Below, piece after piece: positions 1 to 12,317 of a DNA stretch of 64,000 nt. Numbering within the stretch: the stretch's first letter is position 1; every line of letters begins with the position of its first letter. Source of the DNA: Bufo bufo (Eukaryota > Chordata > Amphibia > Anura > Bufonidae); assembly GCF_905171765.1 (NCBI RefSeq), contig NC_053390.1, positions 514,748,852 through 514,812,851 of the forward strand. Reading direction: 5' to 3'. The position numbers and the translations under genes were made by a program. Below the pieces are notes generated by a model. It saw nothing but the letters and a program-made list of their open reading frames with translations, searched no databases and was not told the origin of the DNA.

Positions 1-2005
1 CTGTTCCCTGGGGAACCCCCTTGCAGCAATCTCCCTTGCCAAGGGGTAGGTGTTACGCAGTCCGGCGCTTTTTTGAGGAAATTGCGGACGATAAAATAAT
101 TGTCATTTGCAACCTGTGCCGTACCAAAATGAGCAGGAGCATGAACACTAGCAACCTTACCACCACCAGCATGATCCGCCACATGGCATCAAAGCACCCT
201 AATAGGTGGGCCGAACGCCTGGGTCCACAATCAGTGTCTGCGGGTCACACAACTGCCTCCTCTTCCCCTGTGTTACGTGCTGGCCAATCCCCTGTCCGAG
301 ACGCAGGCCCGGATGCCTCCCGCCATGTACCTGGACCTTCACAACCACCATCAGCTAGCACATCCACTTCTGTGTCCCAGCGCAGTGTACAGATGTCTAT
401 ACCGCAGGCCTTTGAACAAAGGTGCAAATACCCGGCCACCCACCCACAGGCCATAGCACTAAATGCGCACTTTTTCAAATTGCTGGCCCTGGAAATGTTG
501 CCATTTAGGTTTGTGGACACTGAGGCTTTCTGCAGCCTGTTGACGATGGCCATCCCAGGTTACTCTGTCCCCAGCCGCCAATATTTTTCACGGTGTACAG
601 TCCCAGCCTTACACCAGCATGTGTCCCATAACATCACCCGTGCCCTGACCAATGCAGTTATTGGGTAAGGTCCACTTAACGACTGACACATGGACAAGTG
701 CTTTTTGGCCAGGAAGGCTACATTTCCCTGACAGCACACTGGGTGAACGTTGTGGAGGCTGGGAGCAAGTCGTACCCTGGGATGGCATAGGTGCTACCGA
801 GCCAAGGATTGCGGGCCCTACTTCCATAACAGTTTCTGTCACCACCTACGTTAGTGGCTGCAACCCCCCCCCCCCCTTCTTCTCCTCCGCCTCTTCCTCC
901 AGTTCCACCTCTGAATTATCATCTTGCAGCACCAGTCAGACATCAGTCAGTAGCTGGAAGCAGTGTAGCACTGCAATGGGGAAGGGGCAACAGGTCGTGC
1001 TTAAACTGATCTGCTTAGGTGTCAAACAGCACACCGCCGCAGAGCTGTGGCAGGGGATAAGGGACCAGACTCAGCTGTGGCTCTCACCATTCAACCTACA
1101 ACCAGGCATGGTTGTGTCTGATAATGGCCGTACCACAATTTGCCTGAGCTACTGGTGAAGGTGCACCACGTATGTGCACATTTCCACAAGTCATCGACAG
1201 CTTCCACCTGTCTGGCAAAGCTGCAGCAGCGCTTGCAATTGCCAGCTCACCGACTGTTGTGCGATGTGAGCACGCGCTGGAATTCCACGTTCCACATGTT
1301 GGCCAGGCTTTGTGAGCAGCAGAAGGCCGTAGTGGAATACTAGCTGCAACATGGTCGTCGCCTTTCCAGTCAGCTTCCGCTCTTCAAAAGCGAGGAGTGC
1401 TCATGGATGTCCGACATCTGTGAGTTTTTACGCAACTTTGAGGAATCAACACAGATGGTGAGCGTCGATAACGCTATTATCAGCGTAACCATCCCACTTC
1501 TGTGTCTACTCAAACGCTTGCTGCTTACAATTAAGGCGGACGCTTTGCAAGTGGAAGAGGTGGAAATGGGGGAAGACAGTTCACAGGGTGATAGCCAGAC
1601 CACCCTCAGTTCATCTTCTCAGCGCGAATTGGATGATAAAGTGGAGGAGGAGGATCAGGAGACGGGTGCCTCCGCTACAGAGGGTAGTACCCATGGAAGT
1701 TTTATTACATCTGTTCAGCGTGGATGGGTAGAAGAGGAGGAAGAGGATGAGGAGATTGAGAGTCATCCTCCTGATAAGGCGAAGTCTTGTCTGTTGGGAC
1801 TCTGGCACACATGGCTGACTTTATGTTAGGCTGCCTTTCCCGTGACCCTCACATTGTACGCATTTTGGCCAACACCGATTACTGGTTGTTCACCTTTCTC
1901 GACCCCTGCTACAAAGAGAACTTCTCATCTTTCATTCCTGTGGTGAGAAAAATGGTGCAGCCAGCGTTTTGTCAGAGCATGTTTTTAGTGCTGTTGGGGG
2001 CATAA
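1..2005 (+). pseudogene. hAT transposase with BED zinc finger, frameshifted
   Basis: Would catalyse cut-and-paste transposition of hAT-1. The first piece (21-668) has a BED-type finger: CNLC near residue 31 and an H-x5-H pair in HMASKH. The next frame (from 652) carries TTDTWTS, the usual surroundings of the first catalytic Asp of hAT enzymes, and VVSDNG, the usual second Asp region, at about 1110. The frame at 1140-1343 has TRWNSTFHML, a well-conserved hAT block. Pieces at 1407-1829 (acidic, Ser-rich) and 1787-2005 (FLDPCYKENF) continue the order. At least four frame changes break the gene, and the C-terminal dimerisation block is not recognisable before the tail. A 13-base C run lies at 864-876. 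A related, more complete copy lies on the minus strand at 54.9-58.4 kb. Confidence 0.8.
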
Positions 2006-2266
2006 TAACTGATATGCCATCCGCCTGTCAACTGAAAATGTTGACCGGTTGACTCTTATAAAAATGAACAAGGCCTAGATTGCTCCTGACTTCTCTACTT
2101 CACCAGAGGAAAGCGGCTGAACATAAAGACACTCTAAATGTGGCTTTTATGGTGTATTAAATACACTGTATTCCCATGCACTCCTTCCACCACTAAAAAG
2201 GGTTTATGGTTTAATCTTCCTTTTCTCGTCCTCCTCCTCCATCATATCAACATGTTTAATAGGCTG

Positions 2267-2494
2267 CCCTCGCTCCTAATGTTTTTGAGGGTCAGCTCAG
2301 CAGCAGACCCTCACCCCTAATGTTTTAGAGGGTCACCAGCAGGCCCTCGCCCATAATGTTTTAGAGGGTCACCAGTAGGCCTTTGTTCTTCATTTTTTAG
2401 AGGGTCAGCAGCAGGACCTTGCCCATACTGTTTTGAGGGTCACTAGCAGGCCCTTGTTCTTAATGTTTTAGAAGGTCACCAGCAGGCCCTCGCC
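2267..2494 (+). repeat. Minisatellite tail of hAT-1, left part
   Basis: Degenerate tandem copies of roughly 38-45 bp, each containing AATGTTTTAGAGGGTCACC followed by AGCAGGCCCTCGCCC. The array continues at 4686 after the nested hAT, and the nested element's 8-bp duplication (CCCTCGCC) is itself part of the repeat unit. The position after the transposase suggests 3' noncoding sequence of hAT-1. Confidence 0.75.
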
Positions 2495-3494
2495 TAGGGG
2501 TGGGCGATATAGACGATATAGGCGATATGCGATATAAATTTGTGCCACGATATGGATTTTGAGCATATCGCCTATATCGCCGGACCGCGATATGATCGCG
2601 CTCTCTGCGCGCACCATCTTCTCCTGAGCCGGCACACTGGGCACAGTGGAGAAGAAGGAGAGAGTCCCTCCCTCCCCACTGTGCGCGGCTGCCGCTGCCG
2701 CTGACCACCAATGACAAAAGAGGAGGAGGGGATCTCAGTGAGCGCGTGAAAACTCAAATCCGATGGTATATTCTAACCCCCAGGCGTTCCCATGGTGACA
2801 GGGACGCTTGCCTGGGGGTTAGAACATACAGGGCCACGCCGCTGACAGTAGAACATTTAAAAACTAATCAGTAACTTTAACTTTATTAATTGGTGATCTC
2901 TTTACTGTATACCTTACTAGGTCTTAGCTCCGGTAACTAGTGATGTCCGGTTCATGAACAAATCGTTCATTTGAATCGATTCAGTTCAGTGAACCGGAGG
3001 AGTCGATCACTTGAATGATCCGATCCGTTTGAATCGGCTCATCACAGCACACAGCAATGCTGACAGAGACGCTCAGCTCACCTCACGCTGGCAGCAGGAG
3101 CCTGAGGGAGGGACTGGGGAGGAGTCAGTAATATGATCTTAGAGTGGAAGAGCTGCTTCTGCCAGCCCCACCCCTCCCCTCCCACCAACCAATCACCGAC
3201 CAGAGCTGAGGGGGCGAGGCAAGCACAGCACACTAGCAGCTCTGACTCGAGTCCTCGGAGTAGTGCAGGGTCAGGGAGTCTAAAGGAATCGAATGAGTCA
3301 CAAGAATCTAAAGATCCGACTCAGTCAGTGACTCATTCGATTCATTGAGTTAGAAGAGCCGAGAGTCAGACTGTAGAACAGGTTACACTGAGGCTGAGGG
3401 CTCTTGTTGCAGCAGTGATAAGGAGCAGAGAGATAAGAGAAGGGACAGATGACACAGAGTTTAGATTACAGGATGAATTAAATTAACCCTTTAG

Positions 3495-3600
3495 AATCAA
3501 ATTGGCTTCTCAGGAGATATATATGTTAAAGGCATATATAGGCAGTACTACTGAATGAGATGCCTTTAACATATATATCTCCTGAGAAGCCAATTTGATT
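3495..3600. repeat. Perfect inverted repeat, 41-bp arms, 24-bp loop
   Basis: The arm at 3495-3535 is exactly complementary to 3560-3600 (AATCAAATTGGCTTCTCAGG and onward), with a 24-base spacer. It abuts the start of the minisatellite. It could be the relic of a small palindromic insertion or a hairpin-forming part of the host hAT element. Confidence 0.9.
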
Positions 3601-3604
3601 TGTG

Positions 3605-4413
3605 GGATCTGTGGATGGCACCGTTTAGGGGAGGGGGGGGGATCTGTGGATGGCACCTTTTAGGGGAGGGGGGGATCTGTGGATGGCACTGTTTAGGGGA
3701 GGGGGGGATCTGTGGATGGCACCGTTTAGGGGAGGGGGGGATCTGTGGATGGCACCGTTTAGGGGAGGGGGGGTGTCTGTGGATGGCACCGTTTAGGGGA
3801 GGGGGGGGATCTGTGGATGGCACTGTTTAGGGGAGGGGGGGGGATCTGTGGATGGCACCGTTTAGGGGAGGGGGGGGGGATCTGTGGATGGCACCGTTTA
3901 GGGGAGGGGGGGGATCTGTGGATGGCACCGTTTAGGGGAGGGGGGGATCTGTGGATGGCACCGTTTAGGGGAGGGGGGGGATCTGTGGATGGCACCGTTT
4001 AGGGGAGGGGGGGGATCTGTGGATGGCACCGTTTAGGGGAGGGGGGGTGTCTGTGGATGGCACCGTTTAGGGGAGGGGGGGGGATCTGTGGATGGCACCG
4101 TTTAGGGGAGGGGGGGGATCTGTGGATGGCACCGTTTAGGGGAGGGGGGGGATCTGTGGATGGCACCGTTTAGGGGGGGGGGATCTGTGGATGGCACCGT
4201 TTAGGGGAGGGGGGTATCTGTGGATGGCACCTTTTAGGGGAGGGGGGGATCTGTGGATGGCACTGTTTAGGGGAGGGGGGGATCTGTGGATGGCACTATT
4301 TAGGGGAGGGGGGGATCTGTGGATGGCACCGTTTAGGGGAGGGGGGGGATCTGTGGATGGCACCGTTTAGGGGAGGGGGGGGATCTGTGGATGGCACCAT
4401 TTAGGGGAGGGGG
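3605..4413. repeat. G-rich minisatellite, about 34-bp unit, 24 copies
   Basis: The unit reads GATCTGTGGATGGCACCGTT followed by TAGGGGAGGGGGG. I count 24 copies of GGATGGCAC over 809 bp, with units varying mainly in G-run length (about 6 to 9) and in ACCG/ACTG. All G runs are on the plus strand, giving strong strand asymmetry and G-quadruplex potential. Long open frames on both strands (Gly/Trp-rich or Pro-rich) are by-products of the periodicity and are not genes. Confidence 0.95.
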
Positions 4414-4685
4414 ATCAGCTCCCTGCTGCTGTGTGCACAAAGCACAGGGCAGCAGGGAGAGTGTAAAGTCCTATTCACCCTAATAGAGCTCTGTTAGGGT
4501 GAATATGACAAGGGTTCTACGTTCTAGCCCTTAAGGAGACTAATAGTTATTAAATAAAAAGTAAAAAAAAAGTTTAAACACGCCCCCCCAAATATAGAAA
4601 ACAATATATCGCAATATATATCGCATATCGCACATGCTTAAAATTATATCGCAATATAGATTTTAGGCCATATCGCCCACCCCTA

Positions 4686-4842
4686 CCCTCGCCCATAATG
4701 TTTTAAAGAGTAATCTGCGGGCCCTTGTTTATAATGTTTTTGGGGGTCACCAGCAGGCCCTCGCCCCTAACGTTTTAGATGGTCAGATCAGCAGGCCCTT
4801 GCTCCAATAGATTTTGAGGGTCACCAGCAGGCCATCAATCAT
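4686..4842 (+). repeat. Minisatellite tail of hAT-1, right part
   Basis: Continuation of the AATGTTTTAGAGGGTCACC / AGCAGGCCCTCGCCC array after the nested hAT. Units are more diverged here (TTTTTGGGGG and TTTTAAAGAG variants). Confidence 0.7.
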
Positions 4843-5448
4843 TATTTTTTAAGGGTGTGTATTTGCAATAAAGGGTGTATTGTAGTGCAGGTTTCTTGTA
4901 ATTTTTGGCATTCCTTTCACTTAGTGCATAGGCTTTATAAGTGTAGGAGTCCCACTACCTGAAAAATTGTACCACAATGTGAATGAGGCCCTCCTTTATG
5001 TGATATACAGGTTGTATCAGAGTGCCTCTTGATTGTAATTTTTGGCAGCACTTGCACTTTATATAAAAGTAAATATACAGGAAAGAATGTTTCCTAACAA
5101 TTTTTCCTCTAAAATCGATTTTATCTTTGGTTTTGTGCATATTATTGTCAATCTGTAAAAGTGCCGTACTACTCGGACAACATCGCTCCCATCAGTGACC
5201 TTGGAGTTTAAGATGCATCCAGACATCCTCCCTTTGCTATTCCCGAAGCATTTGAGTGGTGTTTCCATCAATTTCTGACCTTTTCCTGTGAACCAGACAC
5301 CCTCCCCTCTTCAGAGCAGGGGGTGCCTGGTTCAATGCTCGGGTTCTCCCATTGACTTCCATTGTGCTCGGGTGCTCGGTAGAGCACCCGAGTATCCCGA
5401 GGTGTTCTACTCAAGCACCCGAGCACTTTGGTGCTCAACCAACACTAG

Positions 5449-6857
5449 TAATCTGGTCTCCTTATGTGCAGTACTACTTGCAGTGACCTGGAGGGGAGCG
5501 CTACGAGGAGGATTGGAGGAGAGGTAGTAGCTATGATGGTGATAGTAGTGCTCACAGTTTACAATAGCATTCTCCCCCTCAGGCACTCCCCGGGCCATAC
5601 ACAGTGACTGGTGTACTCCGAGACCTTTTCGGGCTCCTGTTAGGTGGTAGTTAGGGTAGGTTTGATGGTGAATGGTTAGCAGAGTGCAAGGCAGGAACAG
5701 GGGCCAGTGGGTGATGGAGGCAATAACCAGGCCCATATTAATTAGAATAGATAAAGGGGCACATTTATTACGATTAGTTTTTTAGACGCCAGTCTTAATA
5801 AGGCCCTGCACTGGCAGTGGAGCCGCCTGAGTTATGTGTAGATGTACATGTACAGTTAGATGTAGTCCTCCCCGAGTCTCACTCTAAACACACTTTGCAA
5901 TATTTTTAAATAACCACAGGTGTGCAATTCTGTTTTCATTACCTCTTTCTGCAATTCCCATGCTGAAGGGCGCAGATCTTAGATCCAGATGACCTGTCTG
6001 TTTGGAAGGGTGATAAGTGCAGGAGGCAATTAACCCTTTCCACAAGCAGTAAAGTCTTAATGTCATGAAATAGCAGTACCTTACTATTTGTATCTATTAC
6101 TGGCCTTGGTGGTTCTAGACCTTCTGTGGCTGTCTTTCTCTTAACTTCAGCTATATCCTCTTATTTAAGTAACACCTTTTCAGTCTTAGGAGTACAAACT
6201 CACAGAGGAGGCTTCTCTCTGGTTCTACTTTGCAAAAGCTCATACAAGTAGGTATTTCTCTGCTCAGCTAAGACTCTCAGGCACAGTCCATCACCCTGGC
6301 AACCCAACCAGGTTGTACAGTTAATTAACCATTTGTGTCCATACATTGTAATTAGTAATACATAGTGCACAAAGAAATAAACGTTTTAACAAATCACAAC
6401 ATATGACTAATTAACCCTTTGCATTGATTCTCTGGGACACTGCATACTTATATCTTCTGCAGATAATAATCCAGAATCATGGTGACAGATTCCCTTTATT
6501 TAATTATCAGTGTGAAAACTTCATAGGGACTTGGTAAATTATTGATTCTTGTTTCATCTCTTTCACCTCAAAGTCTAGCAGGGCATCTGAAAATAGATGT
6601 TTCACATTGTTTTAGTTCCAGAAGTGTAAGCTGACAGAGATAGACAGCAAGATATAATGCCAGCGGGGAACATTTCCAGACCACATGACGCTGAATGTGT
6701 CTAGTGTTCAGTCATATTCTGTCATATTTAATATAGAAATACTACATTCTGATAACTATTACTGCATAAGAATTGCTTAAGCCTTAGAAATTTCTCATGA
6801 GTAATCCTCAATTTTTTTTTTTTTGTTCGCAATGCTGTCCTTAGACAATGCTTTATA
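5449..6857. other. Stretch without a recognised gene
   Basis: No credible coding frame. A short piece near 5754-5850 (GGGGCACATTTATTACGATT and the following TTTTTTAGACGCCAGTC) looks like a remnant of a MITE family common in frogs. Around 6460-6500, AATCATGGTGACAGATTCCC resembles the end of the TTAA MITE at 16428-16768. The rest is unclassified, AT-rich sequence. Confidence 0.5.
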
Positions 6858-6861
6858 TTAA

Positions 6862-7075
6862 AAGGGTTTTCTGAGATTTTTGTACTGATGACCTATCCTC
6901 TAAATAGATCATCAGTATCTGACCGGTGGGGGTCTGACACCCAGGACCCCCGCCGATCAGCTGTTTAAGAAGGCACCGGCGCTCCAGTGACTGGCGTTAC
7001 CTTCTCGCAGCTTATGAAGCAAAACGACTTACATTATACAATGTAACTGCTATCATACGGGCCTTCCTGATCATT
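6862..7075. mobile_element. Fragment of a TTAA MITE family
   Basis: Begins just after TTAA (6858-6861) with AAGGGTTTTCTGAGATTTTT and contains GACCTATCCT, GGGGGTCTGACACCCAGGAC and CCGATCAGCTGTTT, all shared with the MITE at 23650-24238 and with 41701-41995. The right end is not recognisable, so it is truncated or decayed. Confidence 0.6.
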
Positions 7076-8791
7076 GCAGCCACCCACCAATGTACCGTAA
7101 CTATTACTGATTGTATAGCATTATAGGTGCGGTTTGTGTGGATGTAATTAGGTTGCTTCTATTTTTGTTTTATCTTTACATACCTCAGTACTTCAAAATC
7201 ACCATATATATGCTACTGGCAATTTTGGAAAAAACTGAGAAACAATATTGTAAGGGGCCTCATCCACATCAATATTGTATTTTTTCTTGCCTAGTCTAGT
7301 CTTGGGTGGCAGCTATCTTATTTTAAAATTATATCTAATAACGTTTTTTTTTTTATAACATACTGAAATGCTTGCCAACATACATTTAAGCCTTCTTCCC
7401 TACCCTCCATGCCCCACCCCTAGACCACCCACAAGATGCTCCGGAAGCTACCTCAAACTGTCCACTCTGGAGATACTGGCCCATAATCTTCATACCTTCC
7501 TCTTTGAAGCCTTCCCTCTGCCTTCCCGGCTTTTGGAAACTATGGGAAACATGAATTTCAGCATGGATCATATGACATCATGACAAACAACTAATTACAG
7601 CACAGCTTTCATTTTACATTTTGATCTTGGAAAAATCCTTCAGAGAGGAAAAGAGCTTATATATCTCATCCATGCAGACCGTGCAGTTAAATGGGGGATA
7701 TCAGAAATCAATATGTAAGGTGTGGCCAAAACCTCCCTGCCTATCCAAGAGCCCGACGTAGATTACAGTATGTGTATGAGGAGAGTAGCAGCATGGTTCT
7801 TCCACTAGATGGTGCTGTTGCACCACTATGCACAAAGTCTTGATTAAGCCAGTTTAGGGAAGTCAAGGAGGTTGTGGCCCCTGGGTGAAGAGAGTGGTCA
7901 TGTGCCTAGTGCATCACCGACTCTGGGTATGGATAGAGAAGTTGACATAAAAGCATAGGTTGGTGCAATCTGGGAGGCTCCCTACTTGATGTGCACTCCA
8001 CCTCACTGGGCCAATGTACTCTTCTGCACATGTGGGACGGTTTGATGTACCTATGAGCCTGGACTGTGATCCAATGTGCCTGAATACAAGACACTGTGTT
8101 CTAGATGCATTAGTTTACAGAAAACATATGGACCATGAGATTGTATCTGAAATGATTCATGAGTGTATGTTTTTTTTTTTTTTTAAAGCTTATTTGTCCA
8201 TGATCTTAGACTATTATCTGCAGTACTGCATGGGTATTGTTACATATCACTACTTTTTATTTTTCTATTGCCCCCTATTTTCAGCATTTAAAGCTGCACT
8301 GAAATACATTGTCAGGACTGCCGTACGTATGCATAATGGTCCTCTCCATTACATTAGAATTGTGCAGCAGTCTGCACTGTGTATTTCACTGCAGCTCTGA
8401 GTACTGACAGCGTGGTAACGGGGGCAGTAGTAGGAAAATAAAAAATAGTGATCAGGACTCCTTGTCTGCAGATAATAGTACAGAATCAGGGTGACAGAAT
8501 TCCTAGAAGTATTGTATCTGTAAGTTTGTGACCCTTTTCGGAAATGTGTTTTGTTGACGCACTTCAAAGTACGTCCACATGTGACTGAAAATACAGAGAA
8601 AAATTCCACTGAAGTTTTGAAGCAGATTCGTGGCAGAAACCGCAACGAAAAATTGTGACAATATTACATATGGTTTTTACCACAAATATGGCTGTGGATT
8701 TTACTCTGTCGGGCCAATTTAAAATGTAGAATTTTTTATGCATTATATGGATGAGATTTCTTAAAATCTCATCCAATCTGCTTGTATGGTA
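7076..8791. other. Stretch without a recognised gene
   Basis: Mostly AT-rich sequence with stop codons in all frames. The longest frames (up to 128 aa) have no recognisable domain. A piece near 8430-8505 (AATCAGGGTGACAGAATTCC) again resembles the end of the 16428-16768 MITE family. No promoter or RNA gene seen. Confidence 0.5.
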
Positions 8792-8796
8792 CAAGA

Positions 8797-9312
8797 TGTT
8801 CTGTCCCCACATGAAGGCGAATGAAGGTGTAACTGATAATGGCTTTGTGACTGTCCTACCTTCGTATCCAAGCAGTGGAGCAGACCGGACCGGCAGATGC
8901 TCAGGTTAGATGGATCCAGACGTAGACATGAGGATGCAATCAAACATGGGTTTATTTGATCCAGAGCAGTTACATACGGTGATACAATACAGGAATGCAG
9001 TAGATGCTGTGATGTGGATGTCTTTTCTGAGGCTAACTGCTGAGGCAACTGCTGGTCAAAAACTGATGCCTTCACAAGCCAAGGTGTGTGTCTCCAGTCA
9101 CAAAGGATGCAGCACTGAAAAAGGCTACAGGAAGTGACCAGGCCCAAGGCTGCTAAAACCACGCCCAGAGATAAAACTTTATAGACAACGAACGAGGCGT
9201 GCAGCATACAAATTCCGGCCAGCATATGGCAGCAGAGAACAATAGACTTAAACAACATAGGTAAAACAAGAAATAATACAGTGCAGAAATTCAATATGAA
9301 AGGAACAGCACA
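8797..9312 (-). repeat. 3' LTR of BEL-1
   Basis: 516 bp. On the minus strand it starts TGTGCTGTTCC and ends GGACAGAACA, the TG...CA form. A TATAAA lies at 9178-9183 and an AATAAA at 8951-8956 (both minus strand), consistent with a U3 promoter and polyadenylation signal. Antisense frames here, including one of 177 aa, show no domain. Confidence 0.92.
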
Positions 9313-9467
9313 CTCCCCGTCTGAAATTCACTTTGGGGATTTCACTATGACGAATGTCCATAAAATATAAACAACCTGTAAAAGAAAACATGTTAGAATG
9401 CAAACATAGATAGTCCTGTTTTCCAACTTGCAATGGAGAAGATCTGCGAAGCTAGATACAGTCCTGT

Positions 9468-11639
9468 TCACCCTGCAGGGACGTTCTCGATGGGCAATAT
9501 TAAAATGAGTTTGTTGATTGGTCTTGAGAACGTTTTAAGCTCGCTTTTCCTGAAGATCTTCAACTCCACCTTCCTGACCTTGCCATCCTTGCTAGGGAAA
9601 GCCTTTGAAATTAGTCCGATAGGCCAGTCAATCCTTTCGGTTGGTTGCTCTTTCATCAATACAAGGTCTCCTTCCTTCAAGTTTGGTTTGTTGTGTTGCC
9701 ATTTTCTTCTTCCTTGAAGAATACTGAGGTACTCCTTTCGCCACCTGTTCCAGAAGTAATCTGCTAGATATTGTACACGCTTCCAGTGTTTTTGGTAGAT
9801 GTTAGCATGAGTAAATTCTCCACTAGATATTAGCGTATTCTCAGTTTTTTGGGTAAGTAGAATAGCCGGAGTCAGTATGGCTGGTGTTTCAGGATCCATA
9901 GACACTGGCACGAGGGGTCTTGAATTGATAATGGCAGAAACTTCAGCGAGAAGGGTGACTAAAGTCTCATGTGTGAGTCTTGACGAATTTACATCCATCA
10001 GCATAGAATTTAAGATGTTGCGTGAGATGCCGATCATTCTCTCCCAGGAGCCTCCCATGTGGGAACTATGAGGAGGATTGAAAATCCAGGTACAACCTTT
10101 TTCCGCCAACTGATCTTGAATGGACTTGGTGTCGATGTTAAGTTCTCTACAAGCTCCGATGAAGTTGCTTCCCTGGTCAGACCTCAATTGTTTAACTGGT
10201 CCTCTGATTGCGAAGAACCGTCTTAAGGCATTGATAAGGCTGGATGCGTCCATAGATTCTATCACCTCTATGTGAACTGCTCGCACACTCATGCAAGTAA
10301 ATAATACAGCCCAACGCTTACTGTTTGCGTGACCGCCGCGGGTCCTGCGTGCGGACACCATCCATGGCCCAAAGACATCTAGGCCAACATAGGTGAAAGG
10401 CGGCTCTGTACATACTCTGTCTGCAGGCAAGTCGGCCATTTGTTGGTGTAGTTGTTTTCCTCTTGCTTTACGACAGTGCACACATTCATGCAGTACTTGA
10501 GCCACACGTTTTTTCATACCTATAATCCAAAGGCCTGCAGACCGTAATTTGCCCTCAGTAATTTGTCTGCCTTGGTGTTCGGCCCTTTCGTGGTAGTGTC
10601 GGATTAGCAAGACGGTGATATGATGTTTGCTGGGAATAATGAGAGGATTTTGTTCTGCAATTCCCAGGTGGGCTTGATTTAAACGACCACCAACTCTTAG
10701 CAAGCCAAAACTGTCAATAACTGGATTTAAGTTGGCAAGAGGACTTTTTAAAGGAATTTGCTGTTTGTTGTGCAAGCACTTCCATTCTATGTTGAAATTT
10801 TCCTGCTGGACGTGACGTATTATGAGGTACTCACTATGAGAGATGTTCTCAGCAGAGAAGGGTTTATGACAGGCATGCCAACCATGACAATCTTTATCTT
10901 GTTGAGTATTATGATAACATCTTGCAATATGCACTAACCTTGCAATAGTTCTGACGAGTCTCATCCAGCTGGAGAAACGTTCAAAGCGCTGACAACCGAA
11001 GCTTGCGGTTTGCTTTGTCCCAGTGACTAATGCACTAACTTCAGCGCGGATTTCTGGATCATTATCCGGATCCTGGATGTTGAAAACTTCCTGTACACAT
11101 TCGTCTGCCTCTCCAAGCAGAAACTCTGGACCTGTAAGCCAAGTAGAGTTAGTAAAGGAGCCTATAGACATAGGCCTAGTGGCGTGATCTGCTGGATTAA
11201 GTTCAGATGGTACATAGTGCCATTGTTCAGGCTTGGAGGACCTCCTGATTCTCTCTATGCGGTTACTAACGTACACATAAAATCGCTTGGTCCGATTGTG
11301 GATGTAACCTAAAACGACCTTACTGTCGGTGTAATACTGGACTTCAGCTATGTCGACAGCCAGTTCTTGTTGTATGAAATCCGCAATCTCCACTGCCAAC
11401 ACGGTCCCACAAAGTTCCAGTCTGGGAATAGTATGATCGGGCTTGGGGGCTAACTTAGCCTTACCAAAGACGAATCCAACGTGATTTTGGTTGTTGGGTT
11501 CTGTCACCTTCAGATAGGCAACCGCTGCGATGGCCTCCGTGGAGGCGTCCGAGAACACGTGGAGTTCTTTCTTTATGCTAGAGGAAAGTGAGGTTTTAAT
11601 ATAGCATCTCGGGATGTGGATCTCATCCAAGGCACACAA
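9468..11639 (-). pseudogene. BEL-1 pol: RNase H and integrase
   Basis: A 723-aa open stretch forming the C-terminal half of pol. The RNase H part begins with LHVFSDAS near residue 28 and has YYTDSKVVLGYI further on. An integrase zinc region with ECVHCRKARG precedes the catalytic core. Core acidic residues sit in VGLDVFGPW, RSDQGSNF and WERMIGI, the D-D-E triad that joins cDNA ends to target DNA. It ends 156 bp before the 3' LTR. It is intact by itself but separated from RT by frameshifts near 11.63 and 11.82 kb, so it could only be made by rescue in trans. The equivalent part of BEL-2 is 51133-53433. Confidence 0.9.
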
Positions 11640-11829
11640 AGATCGCTTCCAGGCTTCCCATTTTTGCTCTCTCGGAGGGAAGTGGGTTATCCCAATCCTT
11701 GACTGTTTCAGAAAACTGTCTCAGTAGAGATTTACCTTGTATGGTGATGGGCGCTACAAATCCCAGCGGATCAAATAGGCTGTTTACTACTGTAGGACGC
11801 CTCGCTTTGTGAATGGCTTGTCTGCACAA
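11623..11829 (-). pseudogene. BEL-1 pol: linker between RT and RNase H
   Basis: 68 aa containing NSLFDPLGFVAPITIQGKSL, the BEL/Pao block just after RT. It overlaps the neighbouring frames by 17 to 43 bases, marking two frameshifts. It corresponds to the region where the palindromic insertion sits just upstream in BEL-2. Confidence 0.85.
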
Positions 11830-12317
11830 CTTATCTGAAAACCGAAGGAGTCAGCCGAGAGATCCCATCTGAGACCCAAGCTCCTCTGGACAGGTGGACT
11901 GTCCAGTCCCAAGTTAATGTCCTTGAATCCTGGTGCATGATCGCCTGATTCGAAGGCCCTCATAACGGCCAGGCTGTTTGAAGCAATTTTGTGTAGTCTA
12001 AGTTTAGCTTGGTACAACATACTTTGAGTCCTTTTGAGCAGATCGATAGCCGCTTCTTCAGTCGGTAGTGATTTGAGTCCATCGTCTACGTAGAAGTCCT
12101 TTTCTACAAAGTCTCTGGCATCTTTACCGTACTTGGATTCTCCCTCTAATGCAGTGCGCCGAAGGCCAGAAGTTGCCACGGCAGGTGAAGGGCTGTTTCC
12201 AAATACGTGTACCCTCATACGATATTCTGCCATCTCTGCGTTGGTGTCGTTATTCTTGTACCACAGAAACCTGAGGAAATTCCGGTGGTCCTCTCTGACT
12301 ACGAAACAGTGGAACAT
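11787..12317 (-). pseudogene. BEL-1 pol: RT palm and thumb
   Basis: 176 aa beginning with MFHCFVVREDHRNFLRFLW and containing the RT active-site motif YVDD at residues 76-79 (FYVDDGLKSL). It continues the RT begun in the frame at 12299-13255, with a frameshift at about 12.31 kb. Downstream, PVQRSLGLRWDL is a conserved BEL/Pao RT C-terminal block. Confidence 0.88.

Larger units (their letters stand above)
2495..4685. mobile_element. Non-autonomous hAT element carrying a G-rich minisatellite
   Basis: The ends are a perfect 16-bp inverted repeat, TAGGGGTGGGCGATAT at 2495 and its complement ending at 4685. Both sides are flanked by the same 8 bp, CCCTCGCC (2487-2494 and 4686-4693), the duplication size made by hAT transposases. 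Subterminal DNA is full of CGATAT/ATATCG motifs. No transposase frame is present, so it must have been mobilised in trans. Inside are an imperfect hairpin (about 2774-2824), a stretch rich in GAATCGATTC-like motifs (about 2940-3350), a 41-bp-arm hairpin (3495-3600) and a 24-copy minisatellite (3605-4413). It inserted into the tail of hAT-1 and is therefore younger than it. Confidence 0.88.
1..5448 (+). mobile_element. hAT DNA transposon (hAT-1), 3' part, left end outside window
   Basis: A BED-finger hAT transposase remnant (1-2005) is followed by a noncoding tail of short tandem repeats (2267-2494 and 4686-4842) and a terminal stretch at about 5330-5448 with repeated GAGCACCCGAG-type motifs ending CCAACACTA. 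That terminal style is familiar to me from amphibian hAT elements. The 5' end and its inverted repeat lie before base 1, so no target duplication can be checked. Bases 2495-4685 are a later hAT insertion. The assignment of 4843-5448 to the same element is inferred from contiguity. Confidence 0.65.

Noticed and set aside
3566..4363. Gly/Trp-rich and Pro/His-rich open frames on both strands
   Set aside because: They follow the 34-bp minisatellite period (frames stay open because of the repeat) and have no start context or domain.
7111..8400. Possible host exons in the 62-128 aa frames
   Set aside because: Composition is that of AT-rich noncoding DNA, with no splice-site pairs or domain that I could recognise.
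8761..9294. 177-aa minus-strand frame
   Set aside because: Lies inside the BEL-1 LTR, is repeated in the other LTR with disruptions, and has no recognisable domain.
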